From Planctomicrobium piriforme (GTDB lineage Bacteria > Planctomycetota > Planctomycetia > Planctomycetales > Planctomycetaceae): 64,000 bases of DNA. The notes below the pieces were generated by a model. It saw nothing but the letters and a program-made list of their open reading frames with translations, was not told the DNA's origin and searched no databases. The translations under genes were made by a program, and so were the position numbers. Of the stretch, positions 34,105-43,440 are shown one piece after another. Within the stretch, counting starts at the first letter, position 1. Each line of letters begins with the position of its first letter. The DNA lies in assembly GCF_900113665.1 (NCBI RefSeq), contig NZ_FOQD01000012.1, positions 62,001 to 126,000 on the forward strand. Reading direction: 5' to 3'.

Positions 34105-34327
34105 GCCGTTCCCGAATTCTGCGCTGGACCTCATCCCACGTTCGACCGGCAGCAGGCTGGTTTAGCAGATTTTGTTTTCTCCGGGCCAATTCCTCTTTTT
34201 GCCAGTGATGCAAAGGAACATCCGACGGATTCGCCGCCAGATCATCCCAGAGGTCTTCCACGAGTTGCAGCTTTTCCGCTGGAGAAAGATCGAAAACGGT
34301 TGTCGAACCAGGAACAGGTGGAGTCAT
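34094..34327 (-). CDS. antitoxin of the RelE/ParE pair (addiction module family)
   Basis: A 77-residue protein, TVFDLSPAEKLQLVEDLWDD LAANPSD ... EELARR. It matches the short addiction-module antitoxin family (TIGR02574 pattern: L-S-x-x-E-R/K-L-x-L-x-E-x-L-W-x-x-L) usually placed before a RelE/ParE toxin (family knowledge). It is 11 bp overlapped by the toxin. AAAGG precedes the ATG. No ribbon-helix-helix DNA-binding motif is obvious. Confidence 0.8.
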   Translation of the reverse strand: MTPPVPGSTTVFDLSPAEKLQLVEDLWDDLAANPSDVPLHHWQKEELARRKQNLLNQPAAGRTWDEVQRRIRERHDR

Positions 34328-34710
34328 TGCAGACCTTTTCAGTCGATCGCAGGTGAACCTGAATCCCGAACAACACTTCCTAAGATCCGGGCGCAGGCAA
34401 TCCTGATGGTCTAGCGTAGAGAAGGCGTCTCTTGGCTGTCAACATTCTCTGTTCGCGATGACACCAAAGTGTGACTCTGCCATGCGTATTGAGCTGGACA
34501 AAGTTCAGTCGCGAGGTGGCCGGGGTTGGAGCGATTTTCACTCGCGAAACCCCGGACAGAACGTTGCCAGAGAGTGTCTGCCCAAGTTCGCGTTACTCGA
34601 CTCAAACGCAGCCAACTGATCTGTCAATCACGACCAACTCTCATCACCTCGCGCTCGCCGGGGTTTCGCGAGTACGCTCCAGCCACGGCCGCCAAGCTGA
34701 ACGGAGTCAG
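34328..34710. other. gene-free repeat region
   Basis: These 383 bases hold MITE-like copy C (34521-34687). The promoter of the toxin-antitoxin pair should lie near 34330-34400. I see no gene in this stretch. Confidence 0.5.
34521..34687. mobile_element. MITE-like inverted repeat, copy C (best-preserved arms)
   Basis: Left arm GGGGTTGGAGCGATTTTCAC and on through TCGCGAAACCCCGG (34521-34556). Right arm CCGGGGTTTCGCGAGTACGC and TCCAGCCA (34658-34685) is its reverse complement apart from a small deletion. The interior (101 bases) shares CGTTGCCAGAGAG with copy A. It starts GG(C)CGGGG and ends CCACGG, so the outer ends also pair. Confidence 0.8.
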
Positions 34711-34929
34711 TCACAGTGCCCACATTGACGGCGGTTTGCCGGATTGGGTGAGTTGTACCCGCCGAACTCTGCGGGACAGTTCGTGCGAGATTCGCAGGCG
34801 GATCAGCCAGTGGTCGGGCAGGCCGCGATGTTTTCGCCACGCGGCGTGACGTTCGGCCAGCGTCCGTGCGTAGCGTATCCGGAATTCTGCGAGAGCAATC
34901 GCGTAGCCGTCCCGGATGATTGCGTGCAT
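34711..34929 (-). CDS. small basic hypothetical protein (72 aa)
   Basis: A 72-residue basic protein from ATG 34929 (MHAIIRDGYAIALAEFRIRY), helical, with the sequence RTLAERHAAWRKHRGLPDHW. GAGAGG stands about eight bases before the start. It follows the CobA-HemD gene by ~40 bases on the same strand, so it may share its transcript. No family recognised; a shadow or fragment is possible because it is near a repeat. Confidence 0.4.
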   Translation of the reverse strand: MHAIIRDGYAIALAEFRIRYARTLAERHAAWRKHRGLPDHWLIRLRISHELSRRVRRVQLTQSGKPPSMWAL

Positions 34930-34970
34930 TGAATGGCCTCTCACCCACGTTTGCGGCATTGCCAACCACA

Positions 34971-36485
34971 CTACAGTCTTTTGCGGTGAGCATCGCGAAT
35001 CGCGTCGAACAATCCCTGCCAGGTATATTCTTTTGCGACCACGGCAATCTCAAGTCCGGACTCAATCGCCGCTTGTTCTGTCACCGGGCTGATGGCGGCG
35101 AATTTCACCGCCTGACGTTGTGACGGCGGGATCAGTTTCGCCACGTTTCGGGCGATGCTGGGACTGCTGAGGGCGATCCACTGCAGGTCGCCATCGGCCA
35201 GCAGTTGTTGCACTGTGGTCGGGTAGGTTTCGACATCGACATGGTCATAGGCGACCACGGTCTTGAAATCGGCTCCGGCTGCGGTGAGTTGTTCCGGCAA
35301 CACTTCGCGGCCGCGGCTGGCTCGTGCCCAGAGGACCTTTTTCCCGCGGACATGCGGTGCGAGGGCGGCGGCCAGGGCTTCGCCGCGGAATTCGTCCGGA
35401 ACCAGGTCGGCTCGTAGGCGGTAGGCATGCAGCCGTTCGGCGGTTGCCGGGCCGATTGCTGCGAGTTTCACATGGCTGAGTTTTCGCGCATCGTCTCCGC
35501 GCGACCAGAGCCGTCCCAGCAAGGCATCAACTCCGACGACGCTCGTGAAGACGAGCCAATCGTATTGAGCGATGGAATCGAGCGCGGCATCCACTTCCGT
35601 CCAGTCGGTCAACGGCTCGATCTGAATCGTCGGCATCAGGACTGGCTGTGCGCCGAGGGCGAGGGCGAGCTCGATGGCGTTGTCGGCATGACCTTCCGGT
35701 CGAGTAATGCCAATGCTGATGCCCGCCAATGGCAGCTTCTCGAACCAGTTGATCGTGTCTCGTTGAGTGACGCAGTCTCCGACGATGATCAATGAGGGGG
35801 CATGCAATTTCGCCTGGGCCACGAGTGCAGCGATCTCACCGAGTGGGCCGGTGATCGTCCGCTGCAACGGCGTGCTGCCGCGTGAAATCACGGCGACCGG
35901 AGTTCCCGACGGCTTGCCATGTTGCTGCAATCGGGCAGCAATCTGCGGCAGGCGATGCAGTCCCATGTAGAACACGAGCGTGCCGGGGAACTTTGCCAGG
36001 ACTTCGTAGTCGAGCGACGTCTCCGGCTTGGCGGGGTCTTCGTGCCCGGTGACAAAAGCCACGGCCGAAGCAAGTTCGCGATGCGTGAGCGAGATGCCTG
36101 CATAGACGGCCGCGGCGGTGGCGGCGGTCACGCCCGGCACGACTTCAAACGGAACACCGGCCGCAGCCAAGGCGGCGGCCTCTTCACTGCCACGCCCGAA
36201 GATAAACGGATCGCCCCCCTTGAGACGAACCACGGTCTTCCCGGCCAGCCCGTAGGCAACCAACTGCTGGTTGATCTCTTCTTGAACGAGATGCTTTTCC
36301 GACCCGGAACCGACGCGACAGGTGCGGACCGCGTCAGCGCGGGAGTGCCGCAGCAACAGCGGATTGACAAGCCCGTCGTAGACCACGACGTCCGCCTCAG
36401 CCAGACAGCGCTGCCCTTTGAGCGTCAGCAGCCCGGGATCACCGGGGCCAGCGCCAACCAGATACACTTTTCCAACACCTGCCAT
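34971..36485 (-). CDS. uroporphyrinogen-III C-methyltransferase / uroporphyrinogen-III synthase fusion
   Basis: A 504-residue two-domain protein. Residues 1-245 are the SUMT/CobA methyltransferase (VGAGPGDPGLLTLKGQ, VVRLKGGDPFIFGRGSEEAA, PGVTAATAAAVYAGISLTHR), converting uroporphyrinogen III to precorrin-2 with SAM. From about 255 on is the HemD synthase domain (ISIGITRPEGHADNAIELAL, YDWLVFTSVVGVDALLGRL). So it both makes uroporphyrinogen III and methylates it, feeding haem, sirohaem or cobalamin synthesis. The fused form is known from some Gram-positives and planctomycetes. The downstream small gene and upstream region give no further pathway genes. Confidence 0.93.
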   Translation of the reverse strand: MAGVGKVYLVGAGPGDPGLLTLKGQRCLAEADVVVYDGLVNPLLLRHSRADAVRTCRVGSGSEKHLVQEEINQQLVAYGLAGKTVVRLKGGDPFIFGRGSEEAAALAAAGVPFEVVPGVTAATAAAVYAGISLTHRELASAVAFVTGHEDPAKPETSLDYEVLAKFPGTLVFYMGLHRLPQIAARLQQHGKPSGTPVAVISRGSTPLQRTITGPLGEIAALVAQAKLHAPSLIIVGDCVTQRDTINWFEKLPLAGISIGITRPEGHADNAIELALALGAQPVLMPTIQIEPLTDWTEVDAALDSIAQYDWLVFTSVVGVDALLGRLWSRGDDARKLSHVKLAAIGPATAERLHAYRLRADLVPDEFRGEALAAALAPHVRGKKVLWARASRGREVLPEQLTAAGADFKTVVAYDHVDVETYPTTVQQLLADGDLQWIALSSPSIARNVAKLIPPSQRQAVKFAAISPVTEQAAIESGLEIAVVAKEYTWQGLFDAIRDAHRKRL

Positions 36486-36540
36486 ATCGCTTGCGGCCGC
36501 TCTTTTGGGTAGGGCAAATCCGCATGATATCGAAAACGCC

Positions 36541-36568
36541 GTTGAGCGTTGAGGGTTGAGCGTTGAGT
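36541..36568. repeat. degenerate 7-bp tandem repeat (GTTGAGC type)
   Basis: Units GTTGAGC, GTTGAGG, GTTGAGC, GTTGAGT in strict register between two minus-strand genes. Confidence 0.8.
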
Positions 36569-36604
36569 GTAGAAATTTCGCGTGAACTCAAATCGCGTCG
36601 AGCG

Positions 36605-38029
36605 TTACTGCCCGAAGGTGGCGTTGCCCTGGCTCACTTTGCGGTTGAGGCGGTTGTGGGCGTACAGGCTGTGCAGGATGAACTCCGCCACGCAGGCTTG
36701 AAACTCTTCTCCGGCGGGGCTGCGGGCGAGGGCGGGATCGAGTTCGGTGGCCACGGTGCTGACCAGATCGCGGAAGCCCCGGATCTTGCCGACCGCCTGC
36801 AACAGATCCGCGCCGCTGGCTTCGGCACTGAGTTGCAGATGATTGCCGTGGCTGAAGTACTCGACCACTTGTGAGAAGCGTTTGGGCGAGAGCGACTGGT
36901 CGAAGACGTTCTTGATCGCTTCTTCGACGAGACGTTGAATCAGCAGGTCTTCATCGCCTGTCTCTTCCGACAGCGAGAGTTCGACCTTGCCGCGAGTGCT
37001 GGCGGAGAGCCAGTACAGGTCTCCCACGCGGGCGACGGCGGTTTCCTGCCCGTGACGCAGTGCTCGGCGCTCGGCATTGGAGATGAGGGTTTCCATGTTG
37101 GTGATCGACATACGCACGCTGACGCCGGACGCCTGATTGACGTGCGGGCTGTTGCGTGCGAGGCGGCTGACTTCTTCGACAATCTGCTTGAGCAGTTGCG
37201 GGACCACCACTTTCACAGAGTCGCGCTGCGTCCACGCCTGTTCGTCGACGATCTGCATGCCGAGTTCACGGGTGAGCGGGTAATGCGTGCGGATCACCGA
37301 ACCGATGCGGTCTTTCAACGGCGTCACGATCCGGCCGCGGTTGGTGTAATCTTCCGGGTTGGCCGAAAAGACCAGGCACAGATCGAGCGGCAGACGGATG
37401 GTGAACCCGCGAATCTGGATGTCGCGCTCTTCGAGCACGTTGAACAGTCCCACCTGAATTTTCGGCGACAGGTCGGGAAGCTCATTCATGCAGAAGATGC
37501 CGCGATGGCTGCGGGGGATCAGCCCGAAGTGCATGACGTCTTCATCGGACAGATGCCGGCCTTCGGCATGCTTGATGAGATCGACCTCGCCGATGAGGTC
37601 GGCAATGGTGACGTCTGGGGTCGCGAGTTTTTCGTGATAGCGTTCGTCTCGTCCGATCCAGGCAATCGGCGTGTCGTCACCCCGTTCGGCAATCAGATTG
37701 CGGGCATATTTCGAAAGCGGTGCGAGCGGATCGTCATGAATCTCGGAGCCTTCCACCGCGGGCATGGCGTCATCGAGAAACTGCGTCATCAGTCGCAGCA
37801 TGCGGGTTTTTCCCTGCCCGCGCAGACCGAGGAACAACATGTCATGCTGAGCGAGGATGCCGTTCACGATCTGGGGGACGACGGTCTCGTCGTAACCGAG
37901 AATGCCGGGGAAGAGCGTTTCACCGCGGCGGAGCTTGGCGATCAGGTTTCGCCGCATCTCTTGTTTGACCGGAACCGATCGATAGCCTGACTGCTTCAGT
38001 TCGCCCAACGTCCTTGGTCGATCGCTCAT
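36605..38029 (-). CDS. ChlI/BchI-like AAA+ ATPase (magnesium chelatase family)
   Basis: A 474-residue AAA+ protein. Walker A is G-L-R-G-Q-G-K-T (68-75), the Walker B region is about the later RGIFCMNELPDLSPKIQVGL, and the ATPase core resembles the ChlI/BchI and MoxR groups, with NPEDYTNRGRIVTPLKDRIG after it. In ChlI-type chelatases a second, VWA-bearing subunit is needed; none lies in this window. A planctomycete does not make chlorophyll, so the real substrate is likely another remodelling job. GGAGAAC precedes the ATG. Confidence 0.85.
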   Translation of the reverse strand: MSDRPRTLGELKQSGYRSVPVKQEMRRNLIAKLRRGETLFPGILGYDETVVPQIVNGILAQHDMLFLGLRGQGKTRMLRLMTQFLDDAMPAVEGSEIHDDPLAPLSKYARNLIAERGDDTPIAWIGRDERYHEKLATPDVTIADLIGEVDLIKHAEGRHLSDEDVMHFGLIPRSHRGIFCMNELPDLSPKIQVGLFNVLEERDIQIRGFTIRLPLDLCLVFSANPEDYTNRGRIVTPLKDRIGSVIRTHYPLTRELGMQIVDEQAWTQRDSVKVVVPQLLKQIVEEVSRLARNSPHVNQASGVSVRMSITNMETLISNAERRALRHGQETAVARVGDLYWLSASTRGKVELSLSEETGDEDLLIQRLVEEAIKNVFDQSLSPKRFSQVVEYFSHGNHLQLSAEASGADLLQAVGKIRGFRDLVSTVATELDPALARSPAGEEFQACVAEFILHSLYAHNRLNRKVSQGNATFGQ

Positions 38030-38189
38030 GAGTTCTCCAGCGGTATTCCGTGTCGCCAGTCAGTGTTGCCGACGAAAGGGGTGCGTCACTCATTCTAGTG
38101 GCGCACCGCCAGCCGCCAACCTGTGAACAGGCGAGAAATCCGGAGTTGAACAGGTTCCCCCCTCAACCAGCGTTCGACACTCAACTCCC

Positions 38190-39500
38190 CTATGCCTGCC
38201 AGTCGCGGCTGGGGCGGGAGCGGAGGCGATTGGCGTCGTCGTCGCCGATGAATTCTTCCTTCACCGGGTCGATCTTGAGATTGCGCTGCAGAATCCACGA
38301 TAGAGCCGCCGCATGGCAGGCGATGTGCGAACGCCGCATCACGTCGGGATTGCAGACGGTCGCCGTCCGCGTCCGCATGCAGTCGAAGAAGTTGCGGGCG
38401 TGGGCCTTCACATCGAGCCCCTTCACCCGTTTTTCCGGATCGTCTTTCTCCGGAATCAACGATTCAGGCGTGACGACGATTTCGCCGCTGTCGCCTGTTT
38501 CAACCGAACCTGCTTCTCCTTCAAAACGGACGGGGCAGGTGCCAAGACGCGTGATGTAGTGCGGTTCGCGGATTTTGAATGGGTCAGGCAGGAAGTCGAT
38601 GATCAGTTCGACGCCGTTGGCGTAACGACAAACAATTTTGTCGGTGTGCGGCTCGTATTCGATCGGCATGGTGCCGTCGGCCTGGTTCGCCCATTGGCAC
38701 AGGTCGACAGTGTGAGCGCCCCAGTCGAGCAGTCGGGCGCCGGAATCGAAGTCCCACTGCCCGCGCCATTTGCCGTTGGCATATTCCTGATTGAAGGGAC
38801 GCCAGGCAGCCGGGCCGAGCCACAGGTTCCAGTCGACGACGTCGACTTTGGGAGTCGTTTCGCCAGGGAGCCAGCAGTTCTCCAGCACCGGCTTATAGGC
38901 CGAGGCATACATCCTCTTGAGTTTGCCGAGCGTTCCCTTGTGGACGAGTTCGACCGCCTTTTGGAAGTTGGGGACGCTGCGGCGCTGGGTGCCGGCCTGA
39001 AACACCCGTTTCTCGGCATGCATCGTCGCGGAAAGATCCTGGCAGGCGGCGATGGTGATGCCGCAGGGCTTTTCGCTGTAGACGTCTTTCCCGGCCTTGG
39101 CAGCGAGGATACTGGCAGGAGAGTGCCAGCGGTCACCGGTGGCGATCAGGACGGCGTCGATATCCTTGCGGTCGAGCAGTTCGCGGAAGTCTCCGTAGAG
39201 TTTGCAATCGGCGTTGCCGTAGGCTTCGTCGACCATCTTCTTGCCCGCGTCGCGGCGGCTCGCCTGCACATCGGCGATGGCGACGCACTGGACATCGGCG
39301 AATTGCAGCATGGGGGCGAGAACGTACTTGCAGCGGGGCCCAATGCCGATCACTCCCAGGCTGATTTTGTCATTCGGACCAACTCCCCCTTCGCGAGCCT
39401 GGGCTTTGGCCGGGAGGATGGTTGCCAGCGAGGCGGCAGCGGCCACGGCCGTGCTGCCCAACAGGAAATCTCGACGCGTGGGGTATCCAGAGGTGCTCAT
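38190..39500 (-). CDS. Tat-exported Gfo/Idh/MocA family oxidoreductase
   Basis: A 436-residue protein. The Tat motif T-R-R-D-F-L-L is at residues 8-14, with a hydrophobic stretch ending ILPAKAQA. The Rossmann NAD(P) motif is ISLGVIGIGPRCKYVLAP and AIADVQASRRDAGKK, and the catalytic EKP motif is K-D-V-Y-S-E-K-P. The C-terminal domain has WDFDSGARLLDWGAHTVDLC. Planctomycetes have many such exported sugar-oxidoreductase-like proteins of unknown substrate. AAGGAAA is before the ATG. Confidence 0.9.
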   Translation of the reverse strand: MSTSGYPTRRDFLLGSTAVAAAASLATILPAKAQAREGGVGPNDKISLGVIGIGPRCKYVLAPMLQFADVQCVAIADVQASRRDAGKKMVDEAYGNADCKLYGDFRELLDRKDIDAVLIATGDRWHSPASILAAKAGKDVYSEKPCGITIAACQDLSATMHAEKRVFQAGTQRRSVPNFQKAVELVHKGTLGKLKRMYASAYKPVLENCWLPGETTPKVDVVDWNLWLGPAAWRPFNQEYANGKWRGQWDFDSGARLLDWGAHTVDLCQWANQADGTMPIEYEPHTDKIVCRYANGVELIIDFLPDPFKIREPHYITRLGTCPVRFEGEAGSVETGDSGEIVVTPESLIPEKDDPEKRVKGLDVKAHARNFFDCMRTRTATVCNPDVMRRSHIACHAAALSWILQRNLKIDPVKEEFIGDDDANRLRSRPSRDWQA

Positions 39501-40315
39501 CGTGTCCGTTTCCTTTTCAGCAGGCGGGCAAGTTTCGGCAGGGAGGACGCATCAGTTTTGGCTGGAATGATCCTACGGAGCAGTTTGGGGCAATCGCAAG
39601 CGTGTGAGAGCGGATGTGGCTTCAAGCCTTGACCAACAGTCCAAACTCTCGACCGATCTCCCCTGTTTTGCCCACTGGTCACTCAGGCTGCGCTCTGTGC
39701 GACCAGTTCAGCGCAGATAGGTCAGAAAGTTCAGGTGACGAATCCGTAACGAAGCAGGCCGCTCGCGAACGGATTTTTGTCGTCGTTCAGGCCACACACT
39801 GTCATCAGTTCGGTTGCCTCGAACCGCCGATTTTACTTTGATTTCGCGAGGTTTTTCCTGAGAAAACCGGACAATAAAAAGAAGGCAATTCGTGGCAGAA
39901 AGGCTTTGATCACAGCTCGTTTTTCCGTTTGGTTTGATGCGACACTTCCGTTTCTAGTAGATGTCCAGCAACATCGAGCGGCCATCGGGGTTCGCGGCTG
40001 GCATTCCCCTTGCGTATCACTATTCCTCACATTTGGAGTTTTTGATGCGTTTTTGAGAAAGTCGGAGAACACCAGGCGGGTTTCCGTTTGCCGGAACTCA
40101 CGACGAGCCGAAAAATCGAATGGACTGCAACTGATTCCGAGCCGTTCACACACTTCCAGCACTCCAGGTGGCCTGAACAATCGGGGATTCAATTCGAGGG
40201 ATTTTTTTAGCGTTTTTTGCTCGGAACCATTGCACAGTATTTTCAGTCGAGGCGGGTGAATCCCCGCAGGCCGTCAACCGGTGACCGACCTTATCGGTAA
40301 CAGCGGGAGACTGTC
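39501..40315. other. gene-free stretch between divergent genes
   Basis: These 815 bases separate the Gfo/Idh/MocA gene (minus) from the beta-oxidation cluster (plus). No ORF here has natural protein composition or a ribosome binding site; the longest readings (39833-40192 minus, 39777-40259 plus) look like chance frames. The stretch is T-rich in parts. Both promoters must be in it. Just before the ligase gene lies the site GCGGGAGA. Confidence 0.5.
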
Positions 40316-42037
40316 ATGGACCAGTTAACTCGTGCGCCTGAAGAGCTGATGGAACGCAATCCGCGTCCTTGGCTCAAACACTACCCTGACGACGTCCCGG
40401 CGAGCCTGAGCTATCCGCCGCACGGGATGCCCTGGCTCCTCGAACGAGCTGTGGATCGCTGGCCCGGCCGCACCGCCTGCATCTACTACGACGAGCATCT
40501 GACTTATACGCGATTGTTGTCACGAGCTCGTCGCATCGCTCAATGGCTGGTGCAGCAGGGTTTGCAGCCCGGCGATCGAGTGGGGCTGCTGCTGCCCAAT
40601 ACTCCTGAATATATCGCGGCGCTGAACGGCATCTGGCTGGCTGGGGGAACGGCAGTAGCTCTGAGTCCGCTGTTTGTGCCTGAAGAAGCTGGAGCGTTCG
40701 TCGCGGCCACGCAGTGTAAAATTGTGATCACGCTCGATGTGCTTTCGCCGCTGGTCTCGCAAGGCGAGCAGCCGCCAGAAACGATTGTGTATTCCTCGCT
40801 GGGGAACCGCATGAGCCGGCTTGAACGGCTCGGTTACGCGTGGGTCCGGCTCATGCGGTTGGGTATGAAAGGGGTCGCGCCAGTCAGCCGCAGTTTTGAA
40901 CTGCGTCAGATTCTTCGCGACGGCCGAAAGACGGAAGATGCGTTCGAACCAGTGGCGGTGACGCCTGCCGATCGGGCTTACATCTTGCCGACCGGTGGAA
41001 CAACATCTGCTCCCAAAGCTGTCACCCTGACGCATGCCAATCTGATGGCGAACGCTTGGCAGCTCTGTCATTGGGCAGGCAATAAAGCCGGGGAAGAAGT
41101 TCTGCTGGCCGTTTTGCCGTTCTTCCATAGCTATGGATTATCGACCTGTCTTACCAACGGTGCCGCACTGGGAGCGACGCTGGTCTTGCATCATCGGTTC
41201 CGCACGACGTCGGTGCTGCGTCTGCTGCAGGAACACCAGCCGACGATCTTCCCGGCGGTGCCGGCGATGCTGGCGGCGCTGAATCCTGTGCTGGAGAAAT
41301 CGGGCAGTAGCCGGATCAAGTCGCTCAAAGCGGTGATTTCCGGCGGTGCGCCACTCCCCGCCAGCATTTCAAACAGGTTCTCGGAACTGACCGGCGCGGA
41401 AGTCGTGGAAGGTTACGGATTGTCCGAAGCCAGTCCCGTGACGCATGCTGGTCCGCTCGATGGACGAGCCATCTCTGGCACCATCGGTCTTCCTTTACCG
41501 GACACCGACGCAAAGATTGTGGATGCCGCGACCGGGACGGAAGAACTTCCGCTCGGCGAAGTCGGCGAACTGATCGTCCGCGGCCCGCAAGTGATGCAGG
41601 GGTATTGGAATGATCCAGAGGCGACGGCCAACGCCATTCGCGACGGCTGGTTGTACACCGGCGACCTGGGAACGTGCGACCATCACGGTTACTTCCGCAT
41701 CGTTGATCGCAAAAAAGATCTGATCATCACGTCGGGTTTCAACGTTTACCCTGGCGATGTGGAAGCCGTGCTGAAGTCGTATCCCGGCGTGAAGGAACTG
41801 ACAATTGTCGGCGTGCCGGATGAATCAAAAGGCGAGATCGTCAAATCGATTCTCGTGATGAAGTCAGGAAAAACGCTGAACCGTCATGACTTCCTGGCCT
41901 ATTGCCGCAAACATCTGGCCGCGCATAAGCGGCCCCGTCTGATCGAAGAACGCACTGAAGACTTGCCGCGGAACTTCCTCGGCAAGGTGCTGCGGAGAGA
42001 GTTGCGAAATGACACCGGCCATCGGGTGGATGCCTGA
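40316..42037 (+). CDS. fadD: long-chain acyl-CoA synthetase (AMP-forming ligase)
   Basis: A 573-residue ANL-superfamily enzyme: fatty acid + ATP + CoA to acyl-CoA. Motifs in order: the A3 P-loop Y-I-L-P-T-G-G-T-T-S-A-P-K, the A4-A5 region (EVVEGYGLSEASPVT), A7 YTGDLG, A8 IVDRKKDLIITSGFNVYPGD and the final lysine-bearing NFLGKVLRREL. It opens a four-gene beta-oxidation run; a GCGGGAGA site precedes the ATG. The exact chain length is inferred from its neighbours. Confidence 0.88.
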   Translation: MDQLTRAPEELMERNPRPWLKHYPDDVPASLSYPPHGMPWLLERAVDRWPGRTACIYYDEHLTYTRLLSRARRIAQWLVQQGLQPGDRVGLLLPNTPEYIAALNGIWLAGGTAVALSPLFVPEEAGAFVAATQCKIVITLDVLSPLVSQGEQPPETIVYSSLGNRMSRLERLGYAWVRLMRLGMKGVAPVSRSFELRQILRDGRKTEDAFEPVAVTPADRAYILPTGGTTSAPKAVTLTHANLMANAWQLCHWAGNKAGEEVLLAVLPFFHSYGLSTCLTNGAALGATLVLHHRFRTTSVLRLLQEHQPTIFPAVPAMLAALNPVLEKSGSSRIKSLKAVISGGAPLPASISNRFSELTGAEVVEGYGLSEASPVTHAGPLDGRAISGTIGLPLPDTDAKIVDAATGTEELPLGEVGELIVRGPQVMQGYWNDPEATANAIRDGWLYTGDLGTCDHHGYFRIVDRKKDLIITSGFNVYPGDVEAVLKSYPGVKELTIVGVPDESKGEIVKSILVMKSGKTLNRHDFLAYCRKHLAAHKRPRLIEERTEDLPRNFLGKVLRRELRNDTGHRVDA

Positions 42038-42072
42038 GCCGCCGTCATTCGACCTCAGCAGGAGAGAAAATC

Positions 42073-43377
42073 ATGTCAGTCAGCCATGCCTTGCAGCCGT
42101 TGGCAGTTCTTGGCGGGGCGCGAACGCCTTTTGCGAAAGCCTTCGGTGTGTTCGATTCGCTCCAGGCAGATGCCCTCGGGGTCGCGGCCCTGAAAGGAGC
42201 ATTCAAGGCTTCGCACGTGTCACCAGAGGCCATTGATGAAGTGGTCTTCGGTAACGTGGCGACGCCGGTTCATGCCGCGAACATTGCCCGGGTCATTGCG
42301 ATTGAAAGCGGCGTTGGGAACGACAAGCCGGCGCACACAGTCTCGCGGAACTGTGCCTCGGGGATGGAAGCGATTGTCGGCGCCTGGCACGCGATTCACG
42401 AAGGCCGGGCGAGCGTCGTCGCCACAGGCGGCGTCGAGTCGATGTCGAATATCCCCTTTCAATTCAGCAAGGATTTTCAGAACTGGATGATCGACTGGAA
42501 GAAGAAAAAAGGGTTCGGGCAGTTCTCCCATCTGGCAAGCTTTCGGCCCACTTTGCTGAAGCCGGTGGTCGCTCTGCAGGTTGGCCTGACCGACCCGACT
42601 TGTGGACTGAACATGGGTGAAACGGCCGAGATCCTGGCGGAGGAGTTTCAGATCTCGCGCGAATCCCAGGATCAGTTTGCCGTCGACAGCCATCATGGGG
42701 CGGCGGCGGCCTGGGAGCGCTGCTTCCTCGGCGGCGAGACCATTGAAGTGACGGTCGGCAAAGACAAAATCTCGCGTGACAACGGCGTGAGGCCCAAGCA
42801 AACGATGGAAGCACTCGCCAAGTTGAAGCCGGTCTTCAAAAAGGGGGGAAGCGTCACGGCAGGGAATAGTTCACAGCTCACCGACGGCGGCTGCACCATG
42901 GTGGTTTCCACGCCCGTAGCGGCTGCACGATTTGGTGTGACGCCGCTGGGGACGATTCATGCTTATACCGTGGCCGGACTCGATCCGAGCCGCATGGGGT
43001 TAGGCCCCGTCTATGCCATTCACAAGCTTCTCGAGAAGACGGGGATGCAGCTTTCCGACTTCGACCTGTTCGAAATCAACGAAGCGTTCGCGGCACAGGT
43101 ACTCGCCTGTTTGAAAGCGATGGAGTCGCCGGAATTCTGTCGTCATCAGTTGCAACGTTCGCAGGCCATTGGGGCGATTCGCCGCGACCGGCTGAATGTG
43201 AATGGCGGCGCGATTGCGTTGGGACATCCCTTAGGAGCGACTGGTAACCGGCTGGTGCTCACTTTATTACGATCATTGAAAGAACGCGGACTGCGGCATG
43301 GTCTGGCAGCGCTGTGCATCGGCGGGGGCCAGGGGATGGCCATGTGGGTGGAACGAAATCCCGATGCGACGGCCTGA
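42073..43377 (+). CDS. fadI: acetyl-CoA acyltransferase (thiolase, FadI-like)
   Basis: A 434-residue thiolase, final step of the beta-oxidation spiral. The acylated cysteine is C94 in S-R-N-C-A-S-G, the second half-site histidine in EINEAFAAQVL, and the third, proton-donor Cys in ALCIGGGQGMAM near the end with GGAIALGHPLGATG before it. AGGAGAG lies eight bases before the ATG, 36 bases after the ligase. The long loop with LASFRPTLLKPVVALQVGLT is characteristic of the FadI/trifunctional-beta type rather than short-chain thiolases. Confidence 0.9.
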   Translation: MSVSHALQPLAVLGGARTPFAKAFGVFDSLQADALGVAALKGAFKASHVSPEAIDEVVFGNVATPVHAANIARVIAIESGVGNDKPAHTVSRNCASGMEAIVGAWHAIHEGRASVVATGGVESMSNIPFQFSKDFQNWMIDWKKKKGFGQFSHLASFRPTLLKPVVALQVGLTDPTCGLNMGETAEILAEEFQISRESQDQFAVDSHHGAAAAWERCFLGGETIEVTVGKDKISRDNGVRPKQTMEALAKLKPVFKKGGSVTAGNSSQLTDGGCTMVVSTPVAAARFGVTPLGTIHAYTVAGLDPSRMGLGPVYAIHKLLEKTGMQLSDFDLFEINEAFAAQVLACLKAMESPEFCRHQLQRSQAIGAIRRDRLNVNGGAIALGHPLGATGNRLVLTLLRSLKERGLRHGLAALCIGGGQGMAMWVERNPDATA

Positions 43378-43440
43378 CCTTTGCACGATCACAGCCAGAG
43401 AGCGATTGTTTTCAATCGCCGCACCGACAGGAGACGGGTG

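Noticed and set aside
34711..34929. The small basic gene as a solid call
   Set aside because: Kept only as a low-confidence feature: it has a ribosome site but no family and lies close to a repeat.
39833..40192. 119-residue reading frame on the minus strand in the gap before the acyl-CoA ligase
   Set aside because: Composition is Arg/Ser/Thr-rich and random, and no start signal is seen; likely chance.
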